The notes beneath the pieces were generated by a model. It made no database searches and was not told the origin of the DNA. It saw only the letters and a program-made list of their open reading frames with translations. A stretch of 64,000 bases of DNA from contig NW_004955447.1 in NCBI RefSeq assembly GCF_000276665.1, positions 16,934,854-16,998,853 on the forward strand. Direction: 5' to 3'. Every line of letters begins with the position of its first letter. Position 1 is the first letter of the stretch. The DNA is from Chinchilla lanigera (taxonomy: Eukaryota > Chordata > Mammalia > Rodentia > Chinchillidae). Shown here piece by piece: positions 1-10,016 of the stretch. Both the position numbers and the translations under genes were made by a program.

Positions 1-1560
1 GCCACGAGAGCAAGGACCCTGTCGGTCCTCACTGGACCTCGGCAGCGTCTGCCCATAGTAGAAGCTCAATGAAAGAATGCCTCCTCACCAAAGACGTGGC
101 CTCCAGTGGTGACCTCAGCCAAGCTGGAACCACTGGTCTTAACTTCATTTCACAGAGAAGAAAACCTGTGCTGGAAAGACACTGCACACCTTTTCCCTGG
201 GCTGTAATTCTAAGAACTCAGACTCCAGACGTCTGCCAAAGGAGTGGGTGGGTTTCGGGCCAGTGGCAAAATTGTTAATTTCCTGTTCTGTCCCCGCGGC
301 CTTTCTCTCGGTACCTGCGGCAGAGGTGGGGAGTTCAGAAGAGGTGGGAACAGCTGCCCTGCAGTCTGCGCATTCGCCAAAGCTGTGACTTCATTTTTTA
401 ATTCACTTCAACCATCTCTCTTTTAATTGACTATTTACAATCTGCTGGGACCGTAATAGTGACCTGCAGGGTTAAGAGGAAAGTAATGGCATGTCAATGA
501 AGGAGCTGCTCTGGCTCTGACATCCCACTCTGCCTCCCTCATTGGCTCAGGGAAGATGTGGTTTATATTAGCGACCTGGAGAAAGTTCATGCCCTCTGGA
601 TGGAGTGTGTCCACGAAATGGCAGAGTGATTAATGGTTTATTTACAGCACTGACATCCAGGCTGTCAGGACCCTCCAGGGGCCTTTGATGTAAAACACAC
701 GGAGAGGCCCGGGGTCCTCCTTATCTCCTCCAGCGGGAGAATCCGAAATGAGGAATGGAGGGCTGAGGCCCCAGATGCTGGGCTTCGGGACTCTGAATGG
801 TGAAAACAGACAGGGGCCCATGGTTGGGGGGCAGCGGGGGTCCTGAGGGTGGGCGGCACTCAGCAGGGCGCCCCTGTTGCTTCTGTCATTTCCCCCCTCC
901 CTGGTGTCTTCTTCTCGGCAGCTGCATGATGAGTTAGATCCCTCAGGCCTCACAGGCTAACGACGGCACAAGTTACACACGCATGCCACTGGGGCAATGG
1001 CACAGGTACTGGCACTTCCGAGGGAGGTGGGTGGGCCGTGGTGAGAATGCCGTTTTGAAGCATAGTGATAATTTAAGGTCTCTGGGCTCTGGCTGAAGGA
1101 GCCGTGTTTCTTTAAGAAAACAGAAGAACCCAAACTGATTCCCAGTTGCCCAGGACAGAGGATAGAGTTTGCAAACAAGCTGCTACAAGCTGAACCCCGT
1201 CTACAGCTGTATTTTGTTTGGCTGCTGAGAGCCGAGAAACTTTTTACTGGTTGCCAACATTTAGCGATAAGATTTCAATTTCACATAAAAGTTTGGATTT
1301 CTGCTGTCTTTGGAGATCTAGAGACACTGGGGCTGTGTTCCCTTACAGCAAAGGAACCTCAGCTGAAGAGCGCTTGCCCCCCTCAACTGAAGCCCAGCCT
1401 GTGTCCATAGACGCCCCCTTTTCATACTATGTGTCAGTTGCAATTTATCACTGTATTTGAATGGTTGTTTCATTAATTCCTATGGCTCTTCAAGCCTGTT
1501 TTGGAGAATTATTTTATTCAGATTCTTTGAAGTAGTAACCATGTTGATTTTTTTTTTTTG
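1..1560. other. Unassigned sequence, no gene seen
   Basis: I see no recognisable repeat and no convincing reading frame here; open frames are at most about 100 codons with no motif I know. The stretch from about 400 to 650 is AT-rich and of mixed composition, and could be a conserved non-coding element. That would need a cross-species alignment. A short T run lies at the right end. Confidence 0.5.
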
Positions 1561-1562
1561 CC

Positions 1563-1665
1563 AGTAAAATGGGGATGCTAAAACCAGTACGATAAGACAG
1601 AAGTTACCGTTAAGTGCTTTGCAGAGTGCCTGGCACATGAAAAGTGTTCAGTAAATGGCTGCGAT
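1563..1665 (+). repeat. MIR SINE fragment
   Basis: The segment runs from a 'gtaaaatggggat' core to the 'agtgcctggcacat' block and ends in 'cagtaaatgg', the order found in the 3' half of mammalian-wide MIR elements in sense orientation. It is old and diverged, as expected for MIR. Confidence 0.75.
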
Positions 1666-2189
1666 TCTTCTTACTGCAGACAAGAATTGTGCCCTTTCAC
1701 TAAGTAAACGCCCTCTGGTGATCGCTTGCTGATTTTGAGGCTATTATTCAAGCTGGCAGTTCAGAAAAGGGTTCTACCTGTCTGGGGTCCTGCAGTATCC
1801 CAGTGCAGCTTGGATCCTGGAGTTCTAAAGAATTCCTTGATGGATCCTGGGGGCAATGTCAGAAGGTCCCACGACAGTTGAAATAGTGTCTAGAGTCACA
1901 GCAACAACAGTAAATTCACCGCTTGGGGATCCCAATAAAGACGGCACCACTGAGGGGTAAAAGGCAAAAAACTGGGTCAGTATCTCAGCATTAATCTCTA
2001 GCCTAGTCACAGCCACTCACCAGAGCAGATTTCTGGGCTCTGCTCCAGCAGCACAACATCCTCAGAATTATGGGGAACAAGGCCTGAGCAGGAGGGTTAT
2101 AGTCAAGGCAGACTAGACCCCGCAGTCCCAGTACTGCTCACATTTCCAAAGGAAGTGAAACCAGCATGCTGAAGAGATGTCTGCACCTT
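1666..2189. other. Unassigned sequence
   Basis: No repeat family and no supported gene recognised. The only frame, about 60 codons on the minus strand, shows no motif. Confidence 0.4.
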
Positions 2190-2633
2190 CCTGTCCATTA
2201 AAGCAGTGTGCACGATACCTGAAGTTTGGAATTGGCCTAAATGTCCATCAGTGAACATGTGGATGAAGGAAAACACGGTATAAATGCACAGTGGAATACT
2301 ATCCAGCCATAAAGAAGAATAAATTCCTAGCATTTATGACACCATGGAATGAACCTGGAGAATCTTATATTGAGGAAAATAAACCAGGCCCAGGAAGACA
2401 AATGCTGCATAGTCACAGTTATGTTTGTAATCTAAAAAGAGTCAAACTCATGGAGATACAGTAGATTGCTCTTTACTGGGAGCTGGGGGAGGGGTGCTCA
2501 TTACCAGGAGCTGGGGGAGGGGCGTCTGGGGAGATACTGATCAAAAAATGCTACATTTCAGTTAAAGAAGAAAAGTAGGTTGAAGAGATCGACTGTACAG
2601 CACATGAGTACAAACAAACAACACGTGTTAAAT

Positions 2634-2947
2634 TGCTGTGACTTGGACGTGTGTTCCCCAGAGCTGCATGTGTTGAAGGCCTGGCCCGCAGGCTGTGGCG
2701 CAGTTGGAAGTCCGGTTGGAGTTGTTCTGGTCGCCCCAGGACAGTACGTTGGAGGGAGACGGCAGGACCTCGGCTCTTCTCCCTCTCTTTGCTTCCCAGA
2801 TGCCATGAGGTGAACGATTGATTCTACCACAGACTCCCACCCTGGTACACTAACTGCCCCACCACCTGTCTAAGAGCTGGAGGATTGGGAAACCCTGAGC
2901 CAAACAAACCTTTTCCACTATAAATAGATTTACCCAGATGTTACAGC
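2634..2947 (+). mobile_element. MaLR-type solo LTR in an L1
   Basis: The segment starts 'tgctgtgacttgga' and carries the usual MaLR/ORR1-like order: 'catgtgttgaaggcctgg' early, 'gccatgaggtga' in the middle, then 'ctgagccaaacaaacctttt', ending close to 'ttacagc'. No internal retroviral sequence adjoins it, so it looks like a solo LTR. The surrounding L1 continues on both sides. The exact right edge is blurred by a small duplication at 2941-3001. Confidence 0.65.
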
Positions 2948-3001
2948 GATAGAAAATTGTTAAGAACAAAGCTTACAGCTTGAAAATTGTTAAGAACAAA
3001 G
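2941..3001. repeat. About 31-bp tandem duplication at an LTR/L1 junction
   Basis: Two adjacent copies share 'ttacagc' followed by an identical 20-mer, 'gaaaattgttaagaacaaag', at 2952-2971 and 2982-3001. It sits exactly where the LTR ends and the L1 resumes. Confidence 0.8.
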
Positions 3002-3108
3002 TTTAAGTGATTTCACCACGAAAAAGATATTGTGAGTAATGCATATGTTAGTTAGTCCAGTTTAGCCATTCATTATGTATATATATTTTAGAAGATCACA
3101 TTAAACAC

Positions 3109-3438
3109 TGTCTTAGTTACTTTTCTTGTTGCTGAGACAAAATACCCAATATCCAAGGTTAAAAGAGGAAAAGTTTATTGGACCCACGGTTTGTACCGGT
3201 TTCAGTCCGTAATCATCTGGCTCCAAGGCAGGGTGGCATGTGGCAGAGTGGCAGCAGTTCATGGAAGAGGAAAACAGCAAAAGCAACAGGCAAGAGTGAC
3301 AAGACGCTTTTTGTCCCTTATACTGTATGCAGGCTGCCCACCCTCGGGAGGGTGAAGCACTCACACCCTTAATCCCAGCATCACAGACACTGGATTCAGC
3401 CACCTCTGAAAAGCCCACCCCATGACTGCACGAGGCAA
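3109..3438 (-). mobile_element. MaLR-type LTR, reverse orientation
   Basis: Begins 'tgtcttagttacttttcttg', followed by 'gctgagacaaaata', 'aaaagtttattgg' and 'tttcagtccgtaatc', the reverse complement of the 3' half of the LTR family also seen at 55863-56293. It interrupts the same L1 3' end as the preceding LTR. The right edge is approximate. Confidence 0.65.
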
Positions 3439-3789
3439 ATAAATAAATTTTAAAAGAATCACACACATCCCGAGGGACCTGAAGATGGAGAGAGCTGATG
3501 AGGCAACAAGAGCTGCTGGAGAAGGAAGACTCCAGAGGGGGTGATCTAGGAGAACTGAACTCACTTTTGCGTCAGATTTAACCCTAGCAGCATTTGCCGT
3601 GCTTCTGTGAAGGCTAAAGACTTCAGGATCTCACACCTGCACCTAAAGAAGGCTGCATCTTTCAGAAGAGAACTGCAGGCGTCAAGAGCACAGTTAGCTT
3701 TCCTTTCAGGATTTTGCTTCATTGGAAGGCTGTACTGGATGGAGGGTCACAGGCGTTAGAAGACAGCCTTTAAAAATCAGAGCAGCGTT

Positions 3790-4978
3790 TTGATCTTGAA
3801 AGGTAAAGGTGAATGCTAAGGGTCTTCTGGGGGTAAAACAGTGAGACTAAAGGAAAGACCGTCGGAATATAGGGGCATGTGTGTGACTTGAGCCTAAGAA
3901 GGAGAGGAGAGAGAAATAACGGGTCAGAGAGAGAACAGGGCAAAGAACTCTTAAAGAGATAATGGCTAAAAACTTTCTTAAATTGGGGAAAGAAACAACC
4001 CACAGGTTCAAGAAGTCTTTGCAACCCACAAGCAGAATAAACACAAAGAAAGTCACATCTAGATATTTTGTAATAAGACTGATGAAAGGTTAAAGACAAA
4101 ATGAAAAGTCTCAAAAATTACTAGAGAAAAGCACATTACTTTCACAGGAGCAAAACTAAGTACAATCACTTAAGAAAATAATTGAATGACATGTTTGAAA
4201 TTCTGAAAGAAAAATAAGTGCCAACCTACCATTCTACCCTCTGAACATATTCTCCAAAAACTGAAAGAGGGAAAAAAAGGCATTTTCAGGACACACAGAA
4301 ATGAAAGAGTTCAGTGCCAGCAAGTCCTCAATGAGAGAAATATTAAAGTAAATTCTTGATATACAAGGAAAACTCTCTCAATGGGTGGTGGAAACTCTAG
4401 ACTGGTGAGAAGAAATATAGAGCAATAAGTGGTGGGACTACAGCTCAGTGATAGGACACTTTCCTCACATGTTTAAGGCCCTGTCTCATAACCAGCTTTT
4501 AAAAAAAGCAACAGAAATGATGCTGTCTGTAGGCACATATAAATGAATTTTATTAAATATTAATTGTATAATATATATGGAATCAATGTGCAAGAGTTGG
4601 GGAAAATCTTGCATATTAATTAGTGCAAAACCTGTGAAAGGTGTAATGGAATTAAATTTTTCTAAAGATTTAACATTATATGAGAAATGGTAAAAACAGC
4701 TAATTGTACTAGAACATAAATTAAAGGTACAGTTTTTACCTCTAAGTGATCTCTAAATGAATAACCAAACATGCTTAACTACCAAGTTAAGAGAAAAGAG
4801 TCATAAAAGATTTGATTAATTTTATAAAAAGATACGAAAAGAAAGAAAATAGAATAAATGTGTCACATGCAAAATAAATGGCAAAATGACAGATAAAGCT
4901 CCAATATATCATTAACTATACCAAATGGAGTAAATAGAACAATTAAATTTTATGACATTGTTTTAACGGGCAGTGGTG
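3790..4978 (+). mobile_element. HAL1/L1-like LINE remnant
   Basis: A-rich sequence with phrases typical of HAL1 or old L1 elements: 'tgccaacctaccattctac', 'aggcattttcagga', 'gtgccagcaagtcctcaatg', then a long AT-rich tail. No reading frame survives. An ID SINE interrupts it near 4430. HAL1 is my best match; an L1 ORF1-region fragment is the alternative. Confidence 0.5.
4430..4517 (+). mobile_element. ID SINE, diverged
   Basis: Matches the ID consensus order: 'ggtgggactacagctcagtg' (tRNA A-box region), a mid part ending in 'aaggccctg', and an A-rich end. The B box is badly eroded, so it is older than the ID element at 5760. Confidence 0.7.
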
Positions 4979-5226
4979 TTGGATGTGGAAAGGCAGTCCA
5001 CTACGAGAGGCAGTCCATTACAAGTGTCCTAAAGCTCATGTAGCAGAAAGAACAAATATTTGTCAATCTTGTAACTTTAAAGAAAAAGTTTGGAAAATGG
5101 CACATTAATGGATGTGTTGATTATGACTGGCTGCATTTACCAAAGTATCAAGAAAGATGCATTCAGGCAAATATTTTCTGATTTAAAGAAGAAATAAAGA
5201 CGAAATGATAAGACTCCAGATATTTG

Positions 5227-5651
5227 TGTTATGATGTGACTCATTGCTTACACATAGGCCTGTCTAGAGCTGGCTGGATCTAGGGACATGATACTGGGAT
5301 TAAGGGTATATGGCACTAAATCACCACATTTATGTGGTACTGATTGGAATGAGTGTAGTTCTGGATGTGGATAATGGAAGCCCCACTCTGGTGTGGATGG
5401 CACCAATCAATAGGTTTATAGCCTGGATTGATAAAGAGAGAGACAGAAGGCAGGCTTGCTGCTTTGCCATCTCCTGTCTGCTGACCGTGGACTATTTCTC
5501 CTCTGTGATGTCTCTCTGCAAGGCCACCCTACCTTGGAGTCAGGTGACTATGGACTGAACCTGTACAAACTGTGAGCCAAAATAAATCTTTCCTCTTTTA
5601 ACTTTGAGTGACTGGTATTTTGTCTCAGGAATGAGAAAGATAACTAAATCA
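5227..5651 (+). mobile_element. MaLR-type LTR
   Basis: Starts 'tgttatgatgtgac' and ends 'gataactaaatca'. Inside are 'ggctggatctag', 'tagcctggattgataaa', 'gactatggactgaacctg' and 'gagccaaaataaatctttcc', which contains a likely AATAAA polyadenylation signal. The same family recurs at 31356-31839 and, reversed, at 55863-56293. No internal retroviral region is attached. Confidence 0.7.
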
Positions 5652-5747
5652 CTTGGGCACTGACAGATTTTAAAAGCTACCCAAATCTAGACCCCAAACA
5701 GTAGGAAGTAAGAGTGAGAAATGACTCATTGAGATTCAGTTAAGATT

Positions 5748-5875
5748 TAGATGTATGGGGCTGGGGGTATAGCTCAGTGGTAGAGTTCTTGCTTAGCATG
5801 TGCAAATCCCTGGTTCAACTCCCAGCACTGAAAAAAAATACAAATTCATAGCAAAGATCAGAATAGATGTATGGG
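5748..5875 (+). mobile_element. ID SINE with 12-bp target-site duplication
   Basis: A tRNA-derived ID element lies between identical 12-bp repeats, 'tagatgtatggg', at 5748-5759 and 5864-5875. It keeps an A box ('tagctcagtgg') and a B box ('ggttcaactcc'), the internal RNA polymerase III promoter parts, and an A-rich tail. It is one of the youngest-looking insertions in the window. It is a SINE, not a tRNA gene: the acceptor stem and fold are not kept. Confidence 0.9.
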
Positions 5876-6963
5876 TTCTTTGCGTTGGATGGCCTGAAGT
5901 TAGTTGATATTAAATTAAGAGAGTCAAATAACTAAAAAGCAAAGACATACCAGACGTAAGACTTGTATCTTGGTAATGATGTATGGAATGGATTGAAAGG
6001 AGAAATACAGGAAACATACTACCTCACAATATTTCTTTCATTGCCAAAGAAATATGAACAAAGCATCATGAACCTCAACTAAACAGGCTTTTTCTGCTTG
6101 AGCCTTGAGGCAACCTTTGGATCCCCAAACTTGAGCCTACAGGAATGACTTTTGATGACTGTGCCACCCCTAAAGAGGGCGGATTTTTTTTGAGGGTATG
6201 TAGTCCTCATTTATGCCTTATGTATTTTTCTACTTAATTATCTTTGACATTCTCTGTTGTGAGTGTTTATCTTTATGCTTTATAAATCTCTTTCTTCACA
6301 CTCAACAGGTGATGGTCAACTTTCCAAACAAACAAAAAACCCACAACGCAACGGAAACCCAGGATGTATCAGATGTGAGATTTCTTCATTTTCAGAGAGC
6401 AAGTTTTTCAACGCCCACTTCCGATGCAGCCAAGGAGGCCGTGATAGACGAGGACGAATGTCCCAGAAGGGAGAGGCAGGGGTCATGAAGAAACATTGAC
6501 TGTTGGGAGTGACTGGAGCTGGATATTGGTCATACGTGTGGGGGCGGGACAGAGCCAGGGTGCCTCAGGCAGTCAGGCTACCTCAGTCTTGAGAGAAACA
6601 TCCTGCCTGGACAATACAGTCATTAGTCACTAGGCAACCTTGTGTCTCCTGATACTAACTTTGCAAAGGTATAAACAAATGCCCCTACTGTTGATGTCCA
6701 TCCTCTGTTTCCATTCGGCAAAGAGGCCCCCACCTGGCGCAGCTCTTGTCTCTTGTCTATCTTTTCCTCATTCCCTCTGCTGTTCCTCCCTGGGGTACAC
6801 TGAGAGACCAACCAGTCCCAACACTGACCTCTGCCTAATGTTCTCTGATACCAGAATCAGGGTCAAGTCCAGAAAGTTCTCTCTACAGAGCAGGGTTTTT
6901 TGGAACTTGCCAAGCAGGATTCTATTGCTGCTGTATTCTCATGACTGTTTAGTATTCTCCATT
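5876..6963. other. Unassigned sequence
   Basis: No repeat family recognised with confidence. Several frames of 60-150 codons cross the region, but the longest (plus strand, 6640-7089) owes its length to the neighbouring TTTC/TTCC microsatellite. Confidence 0.4.
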
Positions 6964-6983
6964 CTTCCTTCCTTCCTTCCTTC

Positions 6984-7042
<59 letters not shown>

Positions 7043-7077
7043 TCCTTCCTTCCTTCCTTCTTTCCTTCCTTCCTTTC
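6964..7077. repeat. (TTCC)n(TTTC)n microsatellite
   Basis: About 114 bp of TTCC units, then TTTC units, then TTCC units again, with few interruptions. It is a pure pyrimidine strand and a likely source of length variation. Apparent reading frames over it, all Phe/Ser/Leu on one strand and Lys/Glu/Arg on the other, are artefacts. Confidence 0.97.
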
Positions 7078-7199
7078 TATTTTTATTAGTACATGTTTAC
7101 AGTACATAACAATTTCATTGATTGCATGTATATTTACACATTTCAATTCTTCTTTTCCTCTTCCCTCTACCCCCTTTTATTTAGCCAGGATCAGATTCC

Positions 7200-7460
7200 T
7201 TCATTCATCTTATAAGACCTTATAAAGCTAATTATCATATCTACAGATTTAAAACCAGATTAATAGGCCAAATAGCAGATAAAACACATAAGCCAATTGA
7301 ACAAGTCAAAGTACACTTTTAAATACAATTGAAACTATAATGTTAAATGAAGTAAATCTGATGCACAATCTTAAATATCACATGATTTCTCTTATATTAA
7401 AAACAATACATAGATAAAGTACAAAATAAAAGGCAGATATTAGGGGAAAAAGAGAAAAAA
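7200..7460 (+). mobile_element. Probable L1 3' UTR fragment
   Basis: AT-rich with 'aaatatcacatgatttctct' followed by 'acatagataaagtac', similar to the L1 end at 37380-37735. Short and diverged, so tentative. Confidence 0.4.
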
Positions 7461-8486
7461 GTTACGGTAATCCAGCTTGGACAGTGCATCTAAAAATGTA
7501 AAGGAACTTTTGTGTGGTTATTCTATTTTTGTTCCCACTTTATAGTGTGTGGCGTGTGGCATGTGTGTGCATGTGCACACACACGCATATGCAGCTGTGA
7601 GTGACAGTTTACAGGCAATTGGATCACAAGGATATGGATATGACATAGACAGAGAATTCCTTAGAGATTCTACATTTGGGAATGACTGGATAGAACTTGA
7701 GGGTGTCTTCCCTGTTGGGGAGATTTTTGTTGATATGTGAAGACCAGTGAAGTGGATATTTAGGGACAAAGTGTTGGACAGTGACCATGAATAGTATATA
7801 TTCATCAAGACCTGTTTCTTTCACCAAACCAGAGCCATTCCATTTTCCTTACTTGCCTTGGAGTTATGTGGGGCCAAGTGCCTGAGTTCTGTGGGTAAAA
7901 GTGCGTCATGCCACTTCCAGTGTGGCCCACAGAGCCCTCCAGTATGATCCTCTGTGTACCACTGTCTTACACAGGCCACTAGAGGTCCATGCCCAGGGTG
8001 ACTTTGGAAGTCATATTTAGCACGTGGAGCCTCTACCAACTTGGGCTTCAGAATGGAGTCTCCCCGGGTTCCCACCCTGCAGCTAATTTGCTTTAAAATT
8101 GTCCACTGTGTTAGGTTGCAGAAATGTTAGAATTACAGCTAATATTACTTAAATTAATGTACCAGCCCTCCCTTCAAGGCATCCCCTACACTCTTCAACA
8201 CCCTAGTAATTATTTCACACACCTATGGTGCAAAAAGACTGAGCTTTAACAGCCAGGCACCCCATTATTTGGAAGGAAATCATGATCACAGCAGTGTGGG
8301 GTGACCCGGAGGGCTGAGAAAGGTGAGCACGTGATTATTGTTCATCCACAGTGCTGGTGGAGAGTCCTTTACAGCCCCGTTTCTAAGCACCCTCTCTCCA
8401 CAGCTATTCCCACAAGTCCAGTCACTGAAGTGGTGACAAGGGTGGTAAAGTGAGTCTTCCCTTAGTACTATTTAAAAACTTTAGTA
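7461..8486. other. Unassigned sequence
   Basis: No repeat family or gene recognised. A short GT/CA-rich patch lies near 7545-7590. Confidence 0.4.
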
Positions 8487-8662
8487 TGCTGTGCAGAGCA
8501 GCATATGTCTATAATCCCAGCTGCTAGGGAGGCTGAGGCAGGAGAATCACAAGTTCAAGGCCAGTATGTGCAATTTAGTGAGACTCTGTCACTAAAAGGG
8601 TCAGGGACATGGCTCCGTGGGAGAGCATCCTGGGTTCAGTCTGCTGTGCTAGAATGGAAAAC
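8487..8662 (+). mobile_element. B1-dID SINE
   Basis: The left part is B1-like ('ataatcccagctgctaggg', 'ggctgaggcaggagaatc', 'gtgagactctgtc') and the right part is ID-like ('agggacatggctccgtggg', ending 'ctgggttcagtc'). This B1 plus ID composite is characteristic of squirrels and close relatives. Confidence 0.85.
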
Positions 8663-9378
8663 GTTTTATTTATGCAGTGAATATGCTTAAAACTTGTTTC
8701 TCTGGAGCAGTTTTCTGCAATGGGCTCAACATATTTCCCCACAAAGGACAAATCCTGGAAATGTCTGACTAATACGAGCATCACGCCTTAAGGAGGGGAA
8801 ATAGTCTTGCTTTCTGCTCCCAGGAATGTAAGACCTTCTCATTTCAAATAATTCATCTCCTCAGGGTGTTTCTGTGTTTTTCTTGGTCAACTATACAGTC
8901 ATCTCACTCCGTAGCCAAGAGCGATTTGAAACTGTCCAGTTTAGGGGATTTCTGCCCAACCAGGAAGGGTGTCACAGAGCAGTCCTGTCTGACACAGGCT
9001 GATTCATTTTGGCTTTAAGCAAATCATGCCTTGTCATCTATTAAAATATAAATCTGGCAGCAGGGTGAGATTTCAGTTCAGTTTGTGAACGAACAATGGA
9101 GAACATGTGTGATGCTGAGCCTGTGTGTATCTGTCTTTTATTATGCAACGAGCCTAAAAAATATCAGCACGATTCTCAGAGATGCCGTGTGTGCAGAACT
9201 AGCTGTGAAAAGAAAGGGTGGGTTTTCTGGCCAGGCTGAAAATAGGCCCAGTGGAGCTGTTTCGAGTCTAATGGTTTAGATATAAAGTCTGAGGAGGCAG
9301 GCACATGACTCGAAACGCTCACTGGGTGACTGGAAAATATGGATGAGCAGGCAACAGATGCACCTGAGGCCAAACTTT
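8663..9378. other. Unassigned sequence
   Basis: No repeat or gene recognised; frames are at most about 70 codons. Confidence 0.4.
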
Positions 9379-9525
9379 CTTTCTTTTTTATGGTGGTGGG
9401 GATTGAACCCAGGGTCTTTGCACTGACTGACCTCCATCCCTAGTGCTTTTTAAAAGATTTTTTATTTTGAGACAAGGTTTCGCTAAGTTATGCCCTATGG
9501 GGCATAATGTTGGGTTACAGCCCAT
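9379..9525 (-). mobile_element. B1-dID SINE, reverse, internally rearranged
   Basis: Reading left to right: the reverse of the ID part ('gattgaacccagggtctttg'), the A-rich linker as 'ttttttattttgagac', then the B1 part 'aaggtttcgctaagtta'. The rest of the B1 part appears lost or scrambled. It contains a small perfect inverted repeat, 'ttatgccc' and 'gggcataa', separated by 4 bp. Confidence 0.75.
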
Positions 9526-9580
9526 CTTATACATTTCTAGTATAAATTTGTACTTTAACATAATATCAGGCAGTTGTTTG

Positions 9581-9893
9581 TCACAGTAGCTGTGCCTGGG
9601 GGATACAAGACGCAGTCTTCATGTTTACCCACGTCCCATGACGAGCAACAAGATGTGTGCATGTGTGCAGAAGTGTCAAACTGAGATTCTTACCCACAAA
9701 CGCTCCATCGAACAGGTTTTGCACATGTTTACCTGAGCATCACACCCTCACCACTCTCCTGTTCTGTACACATGTATTTTACATACTGGAAGGTGGGTGT
9801 GACTCACAGTAGCTGCACCTGGGGAAAGCAAAAACACAGCTGTGCATGCACGCACTTGGCAGGTGAGTGGCCAGGTGTGTACAGGAGAGCCAA
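9581..9893. repeat. Two diverged ~95-bp direct repeats upstream of the transposase
   Basis: A block beginning 'tcacagtagctg' then 'cctgggg' occurs at 9581 and again at 9804. Each block is followed by GT-rich text ending near 'ccaaa' or 'tcaaa'. They could be subterminal repeats of the piggyBac element or unrelated host repeats; the sequence alone does not decide. Confidence 0.45.
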
Positions 9894-10016
9894 AGAAGCA
9901 ACCGGTGAGTTTTCCTCATGAAGTGCTCATTGCTAAACTTCTGTGCAAAATTTAGGATCTATATTTTAAAAAGTTTTCTTTTGGTTTTTCTGGTAGAAGT
10001 ATCCTATTTCAGTACA

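Larger units (their letters stand above)
2190..3480 (+). mobile_element. L1 3' end (sense) split by two LTR insertions
   Basis: The text from about 2190 follows the 3' UTR of old mammalian L1 elements: 'cctaaatgtccatcagtgaac', 'tggaatactatccagccataaa' and a G-rich 'gggagctgggggagg' block. It resumes after the first LTR at about 2980-3108 ('gtaatgcatatgttagttag', 'tttagccattc') and again after the second LTR near 3440 as an AT-rich 'aaataaataaattttaaaaga' end. It is a 5'-truncated, inactive copy. The G-rich block is itself imperfectly duplicated around 2475-2525. Confidence 0.7.

Noticed and set aside
5760..5863. tRNA-like gene with A and B boxes
   Set aside because: Target-site duplications and an A-rich tail show that it is an ID SINE, and the tRNA acceptor stem is not preserved.
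9485..9506. Perfect inverted repeat 'ttatgccc' and 'gggcataa' that might be a piggyBac terminus or excision scar
   Set aside because: It lies inside a reverse SINE, and a related 'ttatgccc' occurs in the SINE at 13040. Neither is next to a convincing TTAA end, so a SINE variant explains it better.
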